NCBI GenBank assembly: GCA_002835675.1
Contig: PIZR01000008.1
Coordinates: 1-64,000 of the forward strand
Reading direction: 5' to 3'
DNA from: Bacillus sp. BA3
GTDB lineage: Bacteria > Bacillota > Bacilli > Bacillales > DSM-1321
DNA length: 64,000 nucleotides
The notes beneath the pieces are model-generated. The model was not told the origin of the DNA, ran no database searches, and was given only the letters and a program-made list of their open reading frames with translations. Position numbers and translations under genes: made by a program. Position 1 is the stretch's first letter. Every line of letters begins with the position of its first letter. This document shows positions 23,853 to 32,229 of the stretch, in pieces.

Positions 23853-24746
23853 TTATTTAGGACGGCCCTTTATCGCAAATTCTTCGACCTTCCTTAAAAA
23901 CAACTCCATGGCTTTTGATGCTTCGAAGTCCAACTTTTTCACGATCGAAAAAGGTCTTATAATGGGTTCATTTTTCAAATGAAAGGTTTTCAATTCATTG
24001 GAATTCAATTCTTTTTGTACAGTCAATCGGGATAAAAGGGCAATGCCAAGCCCAGCCATCACCGCTTCTTTCACTCCTTGAATACTGGTGAAAATAAAGG
24101 TTTTCTTTATGTTTAACTCCAGACTGCTTAGAAGTTTATCGGAATATGTACGGGTCCCCGATCCTTGCTCCCTAAGTACCCATGTTTGGTTTTGGAGCAT
24201 ATTGCCCTCGATGAGATCCATTTGTGAAAGTGGATGATCCGGGGGAACGACAACTATCATCTCGTCATTCATGAATGGCCTGACATCTATATCTTTATAA
24301 TTCGTTTCACCTTCAATCAAGCCTATATCAAGCTTATTCGAACGTATTCCTTGAATGACATCATTTGAATTCGAGATGATGATTTGTATGTCCACCATCG
24401 GATATTGAGCCGCAAATTCTGCTAATACTTTTGGAAGGTAATATTCCCCTATCGTGAAGCTTGCTCCTATTTTCATCGTTCCGCTAACCACGTTATTAAA
24501 TTCATTTATTTCTCTTTTTGCTGTCTCATAATGATTAAGCATTTGCTTTGCATGTCTATACAAAATTTTTCCCGGCTCTGTTATTTGAACTTGTTTGGGA
24601 GAACGATAAATTAATTTTGTTCCTAACTCATTTTCCAGATTCCTTATGTGAAGACTGACTCCTGGCTGCGACAGGTTCAGAATGTCCCCAGCCCTTGAAA
24701 AGTTTTTCTGTTCGATTACGGTTACGAATACTTTTAATGGATCCAT
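23853..24746 (-). CDS. LysR-family transcriptional regulator (CysL-like)
   Basis: A 297-residue LysR-type activator: winged HTH at residues 1-60 (FSRAGDILNLSQPGVSLHIRNLE), a linker helix to about 88, and a periplasmic-binding-like effector domain with GTMKIGASFTIGEYYLPKVL at its start and GVKEAVMAGLGIALLSRL near 225. It resembles B. subtilis CysL/YwfK, which activates sulfite reductase genes, and many relatives adjoin YeiH-type exporters. It is divergent from the yeiH-like gene with 124 bp between them, so it most likely controls that gene. The effector might be a sulfur metabolite; this is inference. Start ATG with GGGAGG. Confidence 0.85.
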   Translation of the reverse strand: MDPLKVFVTVIEQKNFSRAGDILNLSQPGVSLHIRNLENELGTKLIYRSPKQVQITEPGKILYRHAKQMLNHYETAKREINEFNNVVSGTMKIGASFTIGEYYLPKVLAEFAAQYPMVDIQIIISNSNDVIQGIRSNKLDIGLIEGETNYKDIDVRPFMNDEMIVVVPPDHPLSQMDLIEGNMLQNQTWVLREQGSGTRTYSDKLLSSLELNIKKTFIFTSIQGVKEAVMAGLGIALLSRLTVQKELNSNELKTFHLKNEPIIRPFSIVKKLDFEASKAMELFLRKVEEFAIKGRPK

Positions 24747-24879
24747 GGTTACCTCCCTATATACCTATGCCTTTCATTTTATCATAAGTAGAAGTAATCA
24801 TTGAAATAGCAAAAATATATTTCACTTATTTTTAATTTAGCTTTAAAGTTAAGCCATCAACATAGATGGAGTGATCACA

Positions 24880-25905
24880 CTGGAACAAACAAACGTTGAA
24901 ACTAAAAAACTCGGTTTTACAAAAGGGATAGCATTGACTTTGCTAATTGCCATTGCAGCAAAATACTTAGCAGAGCTTCCATTCCTTCATATAATGGGAC
25001 AGTTAGTCATTGCGATACTGATTGGTGTTGTTTGGAAATCACTGATTGGCGTCCCAGCCTACGCCATTGCAGGAACAAATTATTCAAGTAAAGTCCTTTT
25101 GAGAGTGGGCATTATCTTATTGGGCATGCGCTTGAACCTAAAGGATATTTTTAATGCCGGTCCGAAAACATTTGCAGTTGGTGCCATTAGTCTGGTATTT
25201 GCTATATTAGTAGTTTATGGAATGACCCGCATATTTAAAGTCGAGAAAAAGCTAGGCATATTGACAGCTTGCGGAACGGGTATTTGCGGAGCTGCTGCCA
25301 TCCTGGCAATTTCCTCCCAAATAAAAGCAAAGGAAAGAGATACAGCAATAGCTGTAGCGACGGTTGCTGTTTTAGGCACAACCTTCACTTTCGGATATAC
25401 GATCCTATATCCATTATTGGAGTTATCCGATCAAGGATATGGTATTTTTTCAGGTGCGACACTTCATGAAATTGCTCATGTCATCGCTGCTGCAGCACCA
25501 GGGGGAAATGAGGCAGTCGACTTGGCAGTGGTGGTCAAATTGACAAGGGTGGCCCTGCTCATTCCCGTCGCCATTTTGATTGGGTTCATCATGAATTGGA
25601 AAGACCGATCAACAGTTACCGGAAAGAAATTTTCCTGGAAGTCCCTTCAGATACCGTGGTTCATTTTTGGATTTTTATTAATGAGTGCCATTTACTCTAC
25701 TGGTGCAGTTCCCGAACCTTTAGCTGATAAACTTGTTATGCTTTCCTATATCCTCATGGCTATGGCCATGGCAGGACTAGGATTGAATATTGACCTTGTA
25801 ACTTTTAGAAAATATGGCGGTAAACCTTTTTTAGCTGGACTGATCGGCTCTATCTTATTGACATGCCTCGGGTATGTATTGGTGCAGGCATTCCATTTAA
25901 ATTAA
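24880..25905 (+). CDS. YeiH-family (UPF0324) putative sulfate exporter
   Basis: An integral membrane protein of about 341 residues with some ten hydrophobic helices. Family signatures seen are VGIILLGMRLNLKDI, GILTACGTGICGAAAILA (the conserved CGxxICG segment) and SGATLHEIAHVIAA, which carries the conserved His pair, and a final AMAMAGLGLNIDL. The family is listed as a putative sulfate or sulfonate exporter; direct transport data are few. The start is unusual: GGAG at 24867-24870 overlaps the GTG at 24871, whereas a CTG at 24880 sits nine bases after it; CTG is used here. The divergent LysR gene is its probable regulator. A shared terminator separates it from speD. Confidence 0.8.
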   Translation: MEQTNVETKKLGFTKGIALTLLIAIAAKYLAELPFLHIMGQLVIAILIGVVWKSLIGVPAYAIAGTNYSSKVLLRVGIILLGMRLNLKDIFNAGPKTFAVGAISLVFAILVVYGMTRIFKVEKKLGILTACGTGICGAAAILAISSQIKAKERDTAIAVATVAVLGTTFTFGYTILYPLLELSDQGYGIFSGATLHEIAHVIAAAAPGGNEAVDLAVVVKLTRVALLIPVAILIGFIMNWKDRSTVTGKKFSWKSLQIPWFIFGFLLMSAIYSTGAVPEPLADKLVMLSYILMAMAMAGLGLNIDLVTFRKYGGKPFLAGLIGSILLTCLGYVLVQAFHLN

Positions 25906-25911
25906 CTTTTC

Positions 25912-25950
25912 AAAAAAACAAGCATCCCTTAATCGGCATGCTTGTTTTTT
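25912..25950. terminator. Bidirectional terminator between yeiH-like gene and speD
   Basis: AAAAAACAAGCAT and ATGCTTGTTTTTT arms give T-runs on both strands between two convergent genes; it overlaps the 3' end of speD. Confidence 0.88.
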
Positions 25951-26765
25951 ACTATTGGATGCGGAACATTGGCACCATAAAAAATTTCATCCATCTCCGT
26001 TTGAAGTCTTTCTATAATTTCTTGCCTTTCCTCTTCATTCAGCTTTTCCTCTGTATAACCGAATAAGTAATTATTAATATCGAACCTTTTCAGCTTACAT
26101 TTTGTATGGAATATATTTTCCTGGTATACATTCACATCAATCATGTCATATAAACCCTTTACTTCATCAGGAATATAGTTTTGAATGGAATTAATATCAT
26201 GGTCAATGAACAATTTTTGCCCATCTTTATCTCGCGTAAAGCCCCTCACTCGGTAATCGATCGTGATAATGTCGGTATCGAAGGAATGAATGAGATAATT
26301 AAGGGCTTTAAGTGGTGATATTTCCCCACAAGTAGAGACATCGATATCGGCTCTGAATGTGCTAATGCCTTCATTCGGATGGTATTCAGGGTATGTATGT
26401 ACGGTAATATGGCTTTTATCCAGTTGCATGACCACATTATCAGGTAAAGGCCCTGGTGATTCCTCATAAGTCCCCATAGGTACCTCGACGACAGGACCTT
26501 CTGAAACAAGAATGGTTACACTGGCGCCTTGAGGGACATAATCCTGTTTGGCCGTATTTAAAACATGTGCCCCTATTAAATCAGAAACGTTGTGCAAGAT
26601 CTTCGAAAGCCGCTCTGCATTATATTGTTCATCGATATAATCCAGGTAGGCCTCCCTCTCTTCCCTGGTTTTTGTGTAACAAATATCATACATATTAAAG
26701 CTTAAAGATTTCGTAAGATTATTAAATCCATGAAGTTCAATACGCTGCTCTGGTGTAAGTTTCAT
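25929..26765 (-). CDS. speD: S-adenosylmethionine decarboxylase, proteobacterial (class 1A) type
   Basis: SpeD makes decarboxylated AdoMet, the aminopropyl donor for spermidine synthesis. It is a self-cleaving pyruvoyl enzyme. This 278-residue form is the long E. coli type: the processing site LDKSHITVHTYPE places the pyruvoyl-forming residue at Ser118, and FRADIDVSTCGEISPLKALN, TIDYRVRGFTRD and DVNVYQENIFHTK are nearly the E. coli text as remembered. B. subtilis instead uses a short form of about 126 residues, so this gene type is notable in a Bacillus-like genome and might have been acquired. No spermidine synthase (speE) is adjacent; it is monocistronic with AAGGGG before the ATG. Confidence 0.95.
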   Translation of the reverse strand: MKLTPEQRIELHGFNNLTKSLSFNMYDICYTKTREEREAYLDYIDEQYNAERLSKILHNVSDLIGAHVLNTAKQDYVPQGASVTILVSEGPVVEVPMGTYEESPGPLPDNVVMQLDKSHITVHTYPEYHPNEGISTFRADIDVSTCGEISPLKALNYLIHSFDTDIITIDYRVRGFTRDKDGQKLFIDHDINSIQNYIPDEVKGLYDMIDVNVYQENIFHTKCKLKRFDINNYLFGYTEEKLNEEERQEIIERLQTEMDEIFYGANVPHPIVKNKHAD

Positions 26766-26875
26766 GATTGATTCCCCTTATATTTTTTTAGGACTATCCT
26801 TATAGTTACCCTTTTTCTGAAATAAAAAACTAAGTCTGCGAGCCTAAGCTTCTGCCTTTTTATCGATAAGCCAAG

Positions 26876-26910
26876 AAAAAGCCATTGCATTAACATGCAA
26901 CGGCTTTTTT
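26876..26910. terminator. Terminator of the opuC operon
   Basis: AAAAAGCCATTGCAT and ATGCAACGGCTTTTTT arms (one G-T/C-A mismatch) lie 17 bases past the opuCD stop and end in T-runs on both strands. Confidence 0.88.
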
Positions 26911-26926
26911 ATTATCCTGATTTGTT

Positions 26927-27589
26927 CTATGCAGTATGAATTTTTTTCTTTTTTATCGGTGAAAGAATTCGTTCCAGCCATCCGAGTACAAGATCTGAGA
27001 GAATGGCCATCAATGCCGTCGGGATTGCTCCTGCAAGTATGATTGCCGTTCCATTTGAAGCATTCGTTCCCCTGACAATGATATCCCCAAGTCCGCCTGC
27101 CCCTAGGAATGTACCGACAGCAGTTACTCCAATTGCAATGACAAGCGCTGTACGTAAGCCAGCCATGATGACAGACAGAGATAATGGCAGTTCGACCATT
27201 CTAAGTAACTGCAGCTTCGTCATCCCCATTGCCTTTCCAGATTCCAAATAAGCATGATCTATACTTGTAATACCGACATAAGTGTTCCTCAGGATCGGCA
27301 GTAAGGAATATAAAAACAATGATAAGATTACTGTATTTGTTCCTAACCCCATTACTAGCATCAAGAGTGCGAGCATAGCCAATGCTGGTGTGGTTTGTAT
27401 GACATTCGTTATCGAAAATACCCAATTACTCAATTTCTTATGTTTTGCAATGAAAATGCCTATCGGGATGGCTACAATTGCTGCAAATAAAACCCCATAA
27501 GCTGACATTAAAAAATGGCGATAAAATTCAGTAAGTACATACATCCAATTCTGTGAATAATAAGTTCCCAGCTGTTGCAAGGTTTCCAT
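26927..27589 (-). CDS. opuCD: Osmoprotectant ABC transporter permease OpuCD
   Basis: One of two membrane subunits of the OpuC importer for glycine betaine, carnitine, choline-derived solutes. 220 residues with five to six transmembrane helices. The ATPase-contact EAA loop is visible as LESGKAMGMTKLQLLRMVELPLSLSVIMAGLR (about residues 117-148), and GTFLGAGGLGDIIVRG is the family block after it. It starts at ATG with GGGAGG and is last in the operon, 17 bp after opuCC. Its closeness to OpuCB (same block structure, LESGRGIGM) reflects an old duplication. The terminator follows at once. Confidence 0.9.
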   Translation of the reverse strand: METLQQLGTYYSQNWMYVLTEFYRHFLMSAYGVLFAAIVAIPIGIFIAKHKKLSNWVFSITNVIQTTPALAMLALLMLVMGLGTNTVILSLFLYSLLPILRNTYVGITSIDHAYLESGKAMGMTKLQLLRMVELPLSLSVIMAGLRTALVIAIGVTAVGTFLGAGGLGDIIVRGTNASNGTAIILAGAIPTALMAILSDLVLGWLERILSPIKKKKIHTA

Positions 27590-27606
27590 TAGTTTGCACC
27601 TCCCAT

Positions 27607-28524
27607 TTATTCAAAATATTTATGTGCTTTAAGGAACTCTGAAGCTACGACCGATGGCTCCTTCAAGTTCCCATCAACTTCATAGTTCAGTTCCTGCATG
27701 GTTTCAGTAGTGATTTCGCCAATTAACTTGTTAAGTTCATCTTCAATTTCAGGATATCGCTCCAATAATTCTTCGGTAACGACCGGTGAACAGTCATATG
27801 GTGGAAAATATTTTTTATCATCTTCTAAAAGCTTCAAATCATTAACCTTAATCCGTCCATCTGATGAGTATGCAAGAACAATATCCATCTGTCCATTTTT
27901 GACTGCATCGTATACCAGGCCAATCTGCATCGGATAAGTTTCTCCAAATTCCAATCCATATGTATCGACGAACCCTCTATAACCATCCCCTTTCCTTTTC
28001 AGCCAAGCACTATCTACACCTAACCTTAAATTATCTGCATCCTTTTCTAGGTCAGATATTTTCTGATACCCTTTTTCCTCAGCCAATTCATTTGAAATCG
28101 TAAAGGCATACGTGTTATCGAACCCATAGGAATCAAAAAATTTGAACCCATATTGTTCTTTGAATTCCCTTTGAACAATTTCCAACGCCTTTACTGGATC
28201 CTTTTCGATTTCCTGTCCCAGGACACTCGTTAAATCCGTCCCTGTATATCGAGTTGCTGCTATGTCTATATCACCGGTCTCCATCGCTTTTTGCTGAACG
28301 AAATTGGAACCTAGATTTTTGATGATTTTCGTATCAAGTTCCGTATTCCTTTCAAGGAGTTGAGCAATCATGTTCGCAAGTATTTCGGATTCGGTCATGC
28401 TTTGGGCACCGATCTTTACAGTAGTTTCAGAAGATGACCCTAAACCAGGCAAAGAACAGCCGGTGATCATTAATGAACAAACTAAAAGGGCCATTAAAAT
28501 TGTACGTCTCATTTTTTTATACAT
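27607..28524 (-). CDS. opuCC: Osmoprotectant-binding lipoprotein OpuCC
   Basis: The extracellular solute receptor of the OpuC system, tethered by lipid at the Cys of the lipobox MITGC (about residue 23 from the chosen start). It is an OpuAC/ProX-type periplasmic-binding fold of 305 residues with VKIGAQSMTESEILANM at the start, DIAATRYTGTDLTSVLG near 95 and DIVLAYSSDGRIKVNDLKLLEDD near 215; Tyr residues in these loops usually form the aromatic cage for trimethylammonium groups. The start is ATG at 28524, six bases after GGAGG; the upstream GTG at 28539 overlaps it. The coding sequence touches opuCB upstream. Confidence 0.9.
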   Translation of the reverse strand: MYKKMRRTILMALLVCSLMITGCSLPGLGSSSETTVKIGAQSMTESEILANMIAQLLERNTELDTKIIKNLGSNFVQQKAMETGDIDIAATRYTGTDLTSVLGQEIEKDPVKALEIVQREFKEQYGFKFFDSYGFDNTYAFTISNELAEEKGYQKISDLEKDADNLRLGVDSAWLKRKGDGYRGFVDTYGLEFGETYPMQIGLVYDAVKNGQMDIVLAYSSDGRIKVNDLKLLEDDKKYFPPYDCSPVVTEELLERYPEIEDELNKLIGEITTETMQELNYEVDGNLKEPSVVASEFLKAHKYFE

Positions 28525-28535
28525 GGTAATCCTCC

Positions 28536-29189
28536 TCAAGCAACTTCCTTCATACCTTTCAATCCTTTTGGAACGACTTTTCGTTCAATGATCGAGAATA
28601 CATAATCCACAAGGATAGCCATGATGATTACCGGAACTGCACCTGCGATGATATATTCTGTTTGGTATAAATTCAAACCGATAAAAATGTAATCTCCAAG
28701 TCCTCCGCCTCCAATAAAGGAAGCCAAGGTGGCCCACCCGATCAAATAGACGGAAGCCGTACGAATACCAGCCATAATGACTGAAAGTGCCAGCGGGAAT
28801 TCTACCAGACGAATCCTCTCCCAGCTTGTCATCCCGATGCCGCGGCCGGATTCAAGCAGATTTTCATTCACGCCTTTAATGCCTGTATATGTATTCCTGA
28901 GTATGGGTAAAACAGAGTAGAAAAATAACGCAATGATTGCGGGAGTTTTCCCAACACCGAGGAAAGGAATGAAAAAGGCCAGGACTGCTAGGCTCGGCAG
29001 TGTCTGCATTATGTTTGCAATTCCGATTATTATCAAAGCGCTCCTTTTCATTCGGGTCAACATAATTCCTAGTGGCACGGCAACTATTATTCCGAGGAAA
29101 ACAGCGATCATGGATATATATAAGTGCTCCCACGCCTTATAAATCAATTCTTGCCAGTTCGTTTGTAAAAAATTGAGCAAAGCTTCCAT
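28536..29189 (-). CDS. opuCB: Osmoprotectant ABC transporter permease OpuCB
   Basis: The first membrane subunit of OpuC, 217 residues, with about five to six helices and the EAA-type loop LESGRGIGMTSWERIRLVEFPLALS (roughly residues 110-135), then SFIGGGGLGDYIFIG. It pairs with OpuCD to form the translocation path. The start is ATG at 29189 with AGGAGG eight bases upstream; the in-frame GTG at 29198 falls within that site. The gap to opuCA is 12 bp, and the distance to opuCC is about 11 bp, so expression is coupled. Confidence 0.9.
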   Translation of the reverse strand: MEALLNFLQTNWQELIYKAWEHLYISMIAVFLGIIVAVPLGIMLTRMKRSALIIIGIANIMQTLPSLAVLAFFIPFLGVGKTPAIIALFFYSVLPILRNTYTGIKGVNENLLESGRGIGMTSWERIRLVEFPLALSVIMAGIRTASVYLIGWATLASFIGGGGLGDYIFIGLNLYQTEYIIAGAVPVIIMAILVDYVFSIIERKVVPKGLKGMKEVA

Positions 29190-29201
29190 CTGATTCACCT
29201 C

Positions 29202-30365
29202 CTAAAACATTTCTGCCATTTCTGCCATTTCTGCCATTTGATTTTCTTCCTCTCCCCAGATGCTGTCATATACGATGTCGACCAATGTTGCCCTAGTGAC
29301 AATTCCGACCAAATGTTTATTCTGGTCGACCACCGGCACATATTTGAACCCTCGCTTTAAAATCTTCTGAACGGAATCACGGATTAAAGTATCCTGTTTG
29401 ACTGAGTAGACTTCAGTATTGATGACTTCACTGATAAATTTAGCTTTTTTTCGATATTCACTGATCGTTTCAACATCAACGAACCCTTTCAAAATATTTT
29501 GCTCATTAACCACAAGTAAAGAATCGACCCTTTTATCTCGCATTATTGTAATTGCATCGGTAAGGGATTTTTCTTCTGTAATGGATATTGGATTTCGACT
29601 CATGATTTGTTCGACCAACTCAACATTCGGTCTTGTTTGAAGCAAACGATCTTTTCCGATAAATTCTTCCACGAACTCATTGGCTGGGTTTCTGAGGATT
29701 TCATCCGGTGTTCCCACTTGGACGATTTCACCAGCCTTTAAGATGACGATCCGGTCGGCTAGCTTAATGGCTTCATCCATATCATGGGTAACAAAAACAA
29801 TCGTTTTATCAAGTGTGCGCTGCAAATTTTTAAATTCCTCCTGAAGAGCATCGCGGGTGATTGGATCTAATGCGCCAAAAGGTTCATCCATTAAAATGAG
29901 TGGAGGATTGGAAGCAAGTGCTCTGAGAACGCCTATCCTTTGTTGCTGCCCGCCGCTCAATTCGTAAGGATACCTTTCCAGGTATTCAGGCCCCATATCG
30001 ACAAGCTTAAGCAATTCCAGTGCGCGTTCCTTTTTCTTCTGTTCATTCCATTTTAGAAGTTTTGGAACGAGGGTGATATTTTCAAGAATCGTCATGTGAG
30101 GGAAAAGTCCGATTTGCTGGATAACGTACCCAATCTGTCTTCTTAGCTCGACTGGATCTTTATCCATGATATTTTCACCATTAATAAGTATTTTGCCTTC
30201 CGATGGTTCGATAAGGCGGTTAATCATTTTCATTGTCGTTGTCTTACCACATCCACTCGGACCAATGAAGCAAATGAACTCCCCTTTTTTAATATCCAAA
30301 GATATATTCTTTACAGCTTTCTTTCCTCCCTTATAGATTTTCGATACATTTTCGATTTTTAACAT
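29202..30365 (-). CDS. opuCA: Osmoprotectant ABC transporter ATPase OpuCA, with CBS domains
   Basis: The ATPase of the OpuC importer (387 residues). The ABC domain spans about 1-235: Walker A GPSGCGKTTTMKMI, signature LSGGQQQRIGVLRALAS, Walker B PLILMDEPFGALDP. The C-terminal part has two CBS modules (MSRNPISITEEKSLTDAI and TEVYSVKQDTLIRDSVQKIL), which in OpuA/OpuC-type ATPases sense ionic strength or c-di-AMP. The start is ATG at 30365 with GGAGG upstream; the ORF could begin at 30389 but that lacks a site. An oddity is the C-terminus, AEMAEMAEMF, encoded by a 9-bp tandem repeat (29209-29237). It is first in the operon. Confidence 0.93.
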   Translation of the reverse strand: MLKIENVSKIYKGGKKAVKNISLDIKKGEFICFIGPSGCGKTTTMKMINRLIEPSEGKILINGENIMDKDPVELRRQIGYVIQQIGLFPHMTILENITLVPKLLKWNEQKKKERALELLKLVDMGPEYLERYPYELSGGQQQRIGVLRALASNPPLILMDEPFGALDPITRDALQEEFKNLQRTLDKTIVFVTHDMDEAIKLADRIVILKAGEIVQVGTPDEILRNPANEFVEEFIGKDRLLQTRPNVELVEQIMSRNPISITEEKSLTDAITIMRDKRVDSLLVVNEQNILKGFVDVETISEYRKKAKFISEVINTEVYSVKQDTLIRDSVQKILKRGFKYVPVVDQNKHLVGIVTRATLVDIVYDSIWGEEENQMAEMAEMAEMF

Positions 30366-30515
30366 AACAAGCACCTCCATCATTCGCATACAATTACAAA
30401 TTTTACAAATATATTAATTTTTCATATGCACAGTCTCTTGTACCCATTAGATAAGCTGTATAAACCTTTTTATTTAAAAAACTAGTCATATGTAATTATA
30501 TTGAAAAAATGTCAT

Positions 30516-30547
30516 AAAAAAACTACCTCATATTAATTGAGGCAGTT
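30516..30547 (-). terminator. Terminator of the acyl-CoA dehydrogenase gene
   Basis: On the minus strand AACTGCCTCA and TGAGGTAGTT pair (one G-T wobble-type mismatch) and are followed by TTTTTTATG. Confidence 0.8.
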
Positions 30548-30573
30548 GATTGATTTAAAGTATTAATAATGAA

Positions 30574-31749
30574 TTAAAACCCGATATTTTTAGCAATCAG
30601 AATTTTTACGGTTTCATCTGTCCCTGTAAAGAATTTTGAAAAAGGAATGTCCCGGTGACGCCGGGTAATATTATCGTCTTCCATATGTCCGTATCCATCA
30701 TGTAACTGCATGCACTTTTCAGATATTCGCTTAGACATCTCTGTTATCCAATATTTAGCCATCGATACTTCAGTTATGATATTCTCCCCAGTCATATGTT
30801 TACAGATCAACCCATCAACAAACGTCCTTCCCAGTTGAATATCGGTCGCTATTTCAGCAATGGTAAACTGTGCATTTTTAAATTTACTTATTTTCTTTTC
30901 AAATGCTTTTTGTCCTTTTATAAAATTCATCGTTAAGTGAAGCATGTCCTTCGCTGCTATTAAAGACCCAATCGCACACATTAGTTTTTCCTGTTGCAGT
31001 TTTTGCATGATATATGAAAGACCCTTCCCTTCCTCACCAAGGAGGTTGCCAACAGGTACTAAAGCATCATCGAAAAATAGCTCGGCTATGCCTGAACTTC
31101 CCTGTCCTGCATTACCAAGCTTTCTTCCTCGCGAAAATCCTGGCGTATCTTTATCAATGAGCAGCAAACTGATACCGTCCTGAGAAGGAACAGCATTAAG
31201 ATCAGTTTTGCATGCTACTATCATGAAATCAGCTGTAAAGCCATTTATGACAAACGTTTTAGCTCCATTAACATTATAATATCCATCTTTCTTGATGGCA
31301 GTGGTTTGAATATCCGCTATTTCCGAACCCATTCCCGGCTCTGTGAACGCAAAGGCGGAAATCATTTCTCCTGTAAAGAACTTTGGTAAATACCTTTGTT
31401 GTTGATCTATTGTTCCGAATGTAGCTATATAAGGGGCTACAACATCCGAATGAATGGATATTCCCCCTAAAGCTGAACCAACCATTTCCAATTCCTCTGC
31501 CAGCACAACTGAATATCCAAAGTCCGCTCCTATTCCACCGAATTCCACATCAAGCCAAGGACATAAAAACCCATTATCTCCAATCTTTTTCCAAAAGGAG
31601 CGAGGTATTCCCCCCTCTTTTTCCCACTGATCATAAAAGGGGACAGCCTCCTTTGCGAGAAATTCACGAATTGATTGTTTAAATAATAAGTGTTCTTCCG
31701 TTAGGAAGGAACGGGAATCATCTTTATTGATTGCCAGTGTGCTAACCAT
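30574..31749 (-). CDS. Acyl-CoA dehydrogenase, long-chain/isovaleryl-like active site
   Basis: A 391-residue flavoprotein that puts a 2,3 double bond into acyl-CoA esters, with ETF as electron acceptor. The N-terminal helical domain (1-120), the beta domain (AFAFTEPGMGSEIADIQTTA, near 135) and the C-terminal helical domain are all present. The usual catalytic Glu of the YEGT loop is absent: the loop reads FFTGTDET (Thr375). Instead Glu254 in MQKLQQEKLMCAIG sits where isovaleryl- and long-chain acyl-CoA dehydrogenases hold their base, so the enzyme is probably active on long or branched chains. It has GGAGG before the ATG and a perfect cre site 93-106 bp upstream, so CcpA probably represses it in glucose. 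It is monogenic; no thiolase or ligase neighbours. Confidence 0.88.
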   Translation of the reverse strand: MVSTLAINKDDSRSFLTEEHLLFKQSIREFLAKEAVPFYDQWEKEGGIPRSFWKKIGDNGFLCPWLDVEFGGIGADFGYSVVLAEELEMVGSALGGISIHSDVVAPYIATFGTIDQQQRYLPKFFTGEMISAFAFTEPGMGSEIADIQTTAIKKDGYYNVNGAKTFVINGFTADFMIVACKTDLNAVPSQDGISLLLIDKDTPGFSRGRKLGNAGQGSSGIAELFFDDALVPVGNLLGEEGKGLSYIMQKLQQEKLMCAIGSLIAAKDMLHLTMNFIKGQKAFEKKISKFKNAQFTIAEIATDIQLGRTFVDGLICKHMTGENIITEVSMAKYWITEMSKRISEKCMQLHDGYGHMEDDNITRRHRDIPFSKFFTGTDETVKILIAKNIGF

Positions 31750-31841
31750 AGGTTAACCTCCATTCGCTAATGGGTTTATTAAATACATCAATGTCAAAAT
31801 AACTTATAATCACTTCCATGAAAATATGTTAAACGCCTCGA

Positions 31842-31855
31842 TGTAAACGATTACA
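31842..31855 (-). promoter_or_regulatory. cre site (CcpA operator)
   Basis: TGTAAACGATTACA fits every fixed position of the CcpA consensus TGWNANCGNTNWCA. It lies 93 bp upstream of the acyl-CoA dehydrogenase start codon, in the expected place for catabolite repression of fatty-acid degradation. The remaining part of the 480-bp gap carries only AT-rich promoter-like DNA. Confidence 0.75.
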
Positions 31856-32131
31856 ATAACAAATCATTAAACAGTAAAAATGTTCCACAATATTCATGTT
31901 CAACAAAAGTATTGAATTCCCTTTAACAAATCTATTTTTTACCATTTTAATTATGTATTACTTAACTGCTTTGAATATGGGCTTTCCATATATTCTACCG
32001 AGGTTATTTTTGGAATATTGCCGGGATTACAATAAAACGACTTCTTTTGTAAAAATCAATTATCCCTTTTTTTCGTCAAAATGTTCGTTTTAATTAACTC
32101 AATATGGAGGTTAGCAGAATAAGAAACAGTT

Positions 32132-32175
32132 ATATAACAACGTTTATGGTATAATTAACAGAGAAAACGTTTACA
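32132..32175 (+). promoter_or_regulatory. Extended -10 promoter with a near-cre site, ahead of the prolyl hydroxylase gene
   Basis: TGGTATAAT (32147-32155) is an extended -10 element. AGAAAACGTTTACA (32162-32175) begins about seven bases downstream and differs from the cre consensus in one position (first T). Repression at the transcription start by CcpA is possible. Confidence 0.45.
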
Positions 32176-32229
32176 AAGAAAGAGAAACTAATTGTTCGGA
32201 AAATTCATTCTTCTAGGAGTCGATGAAAG

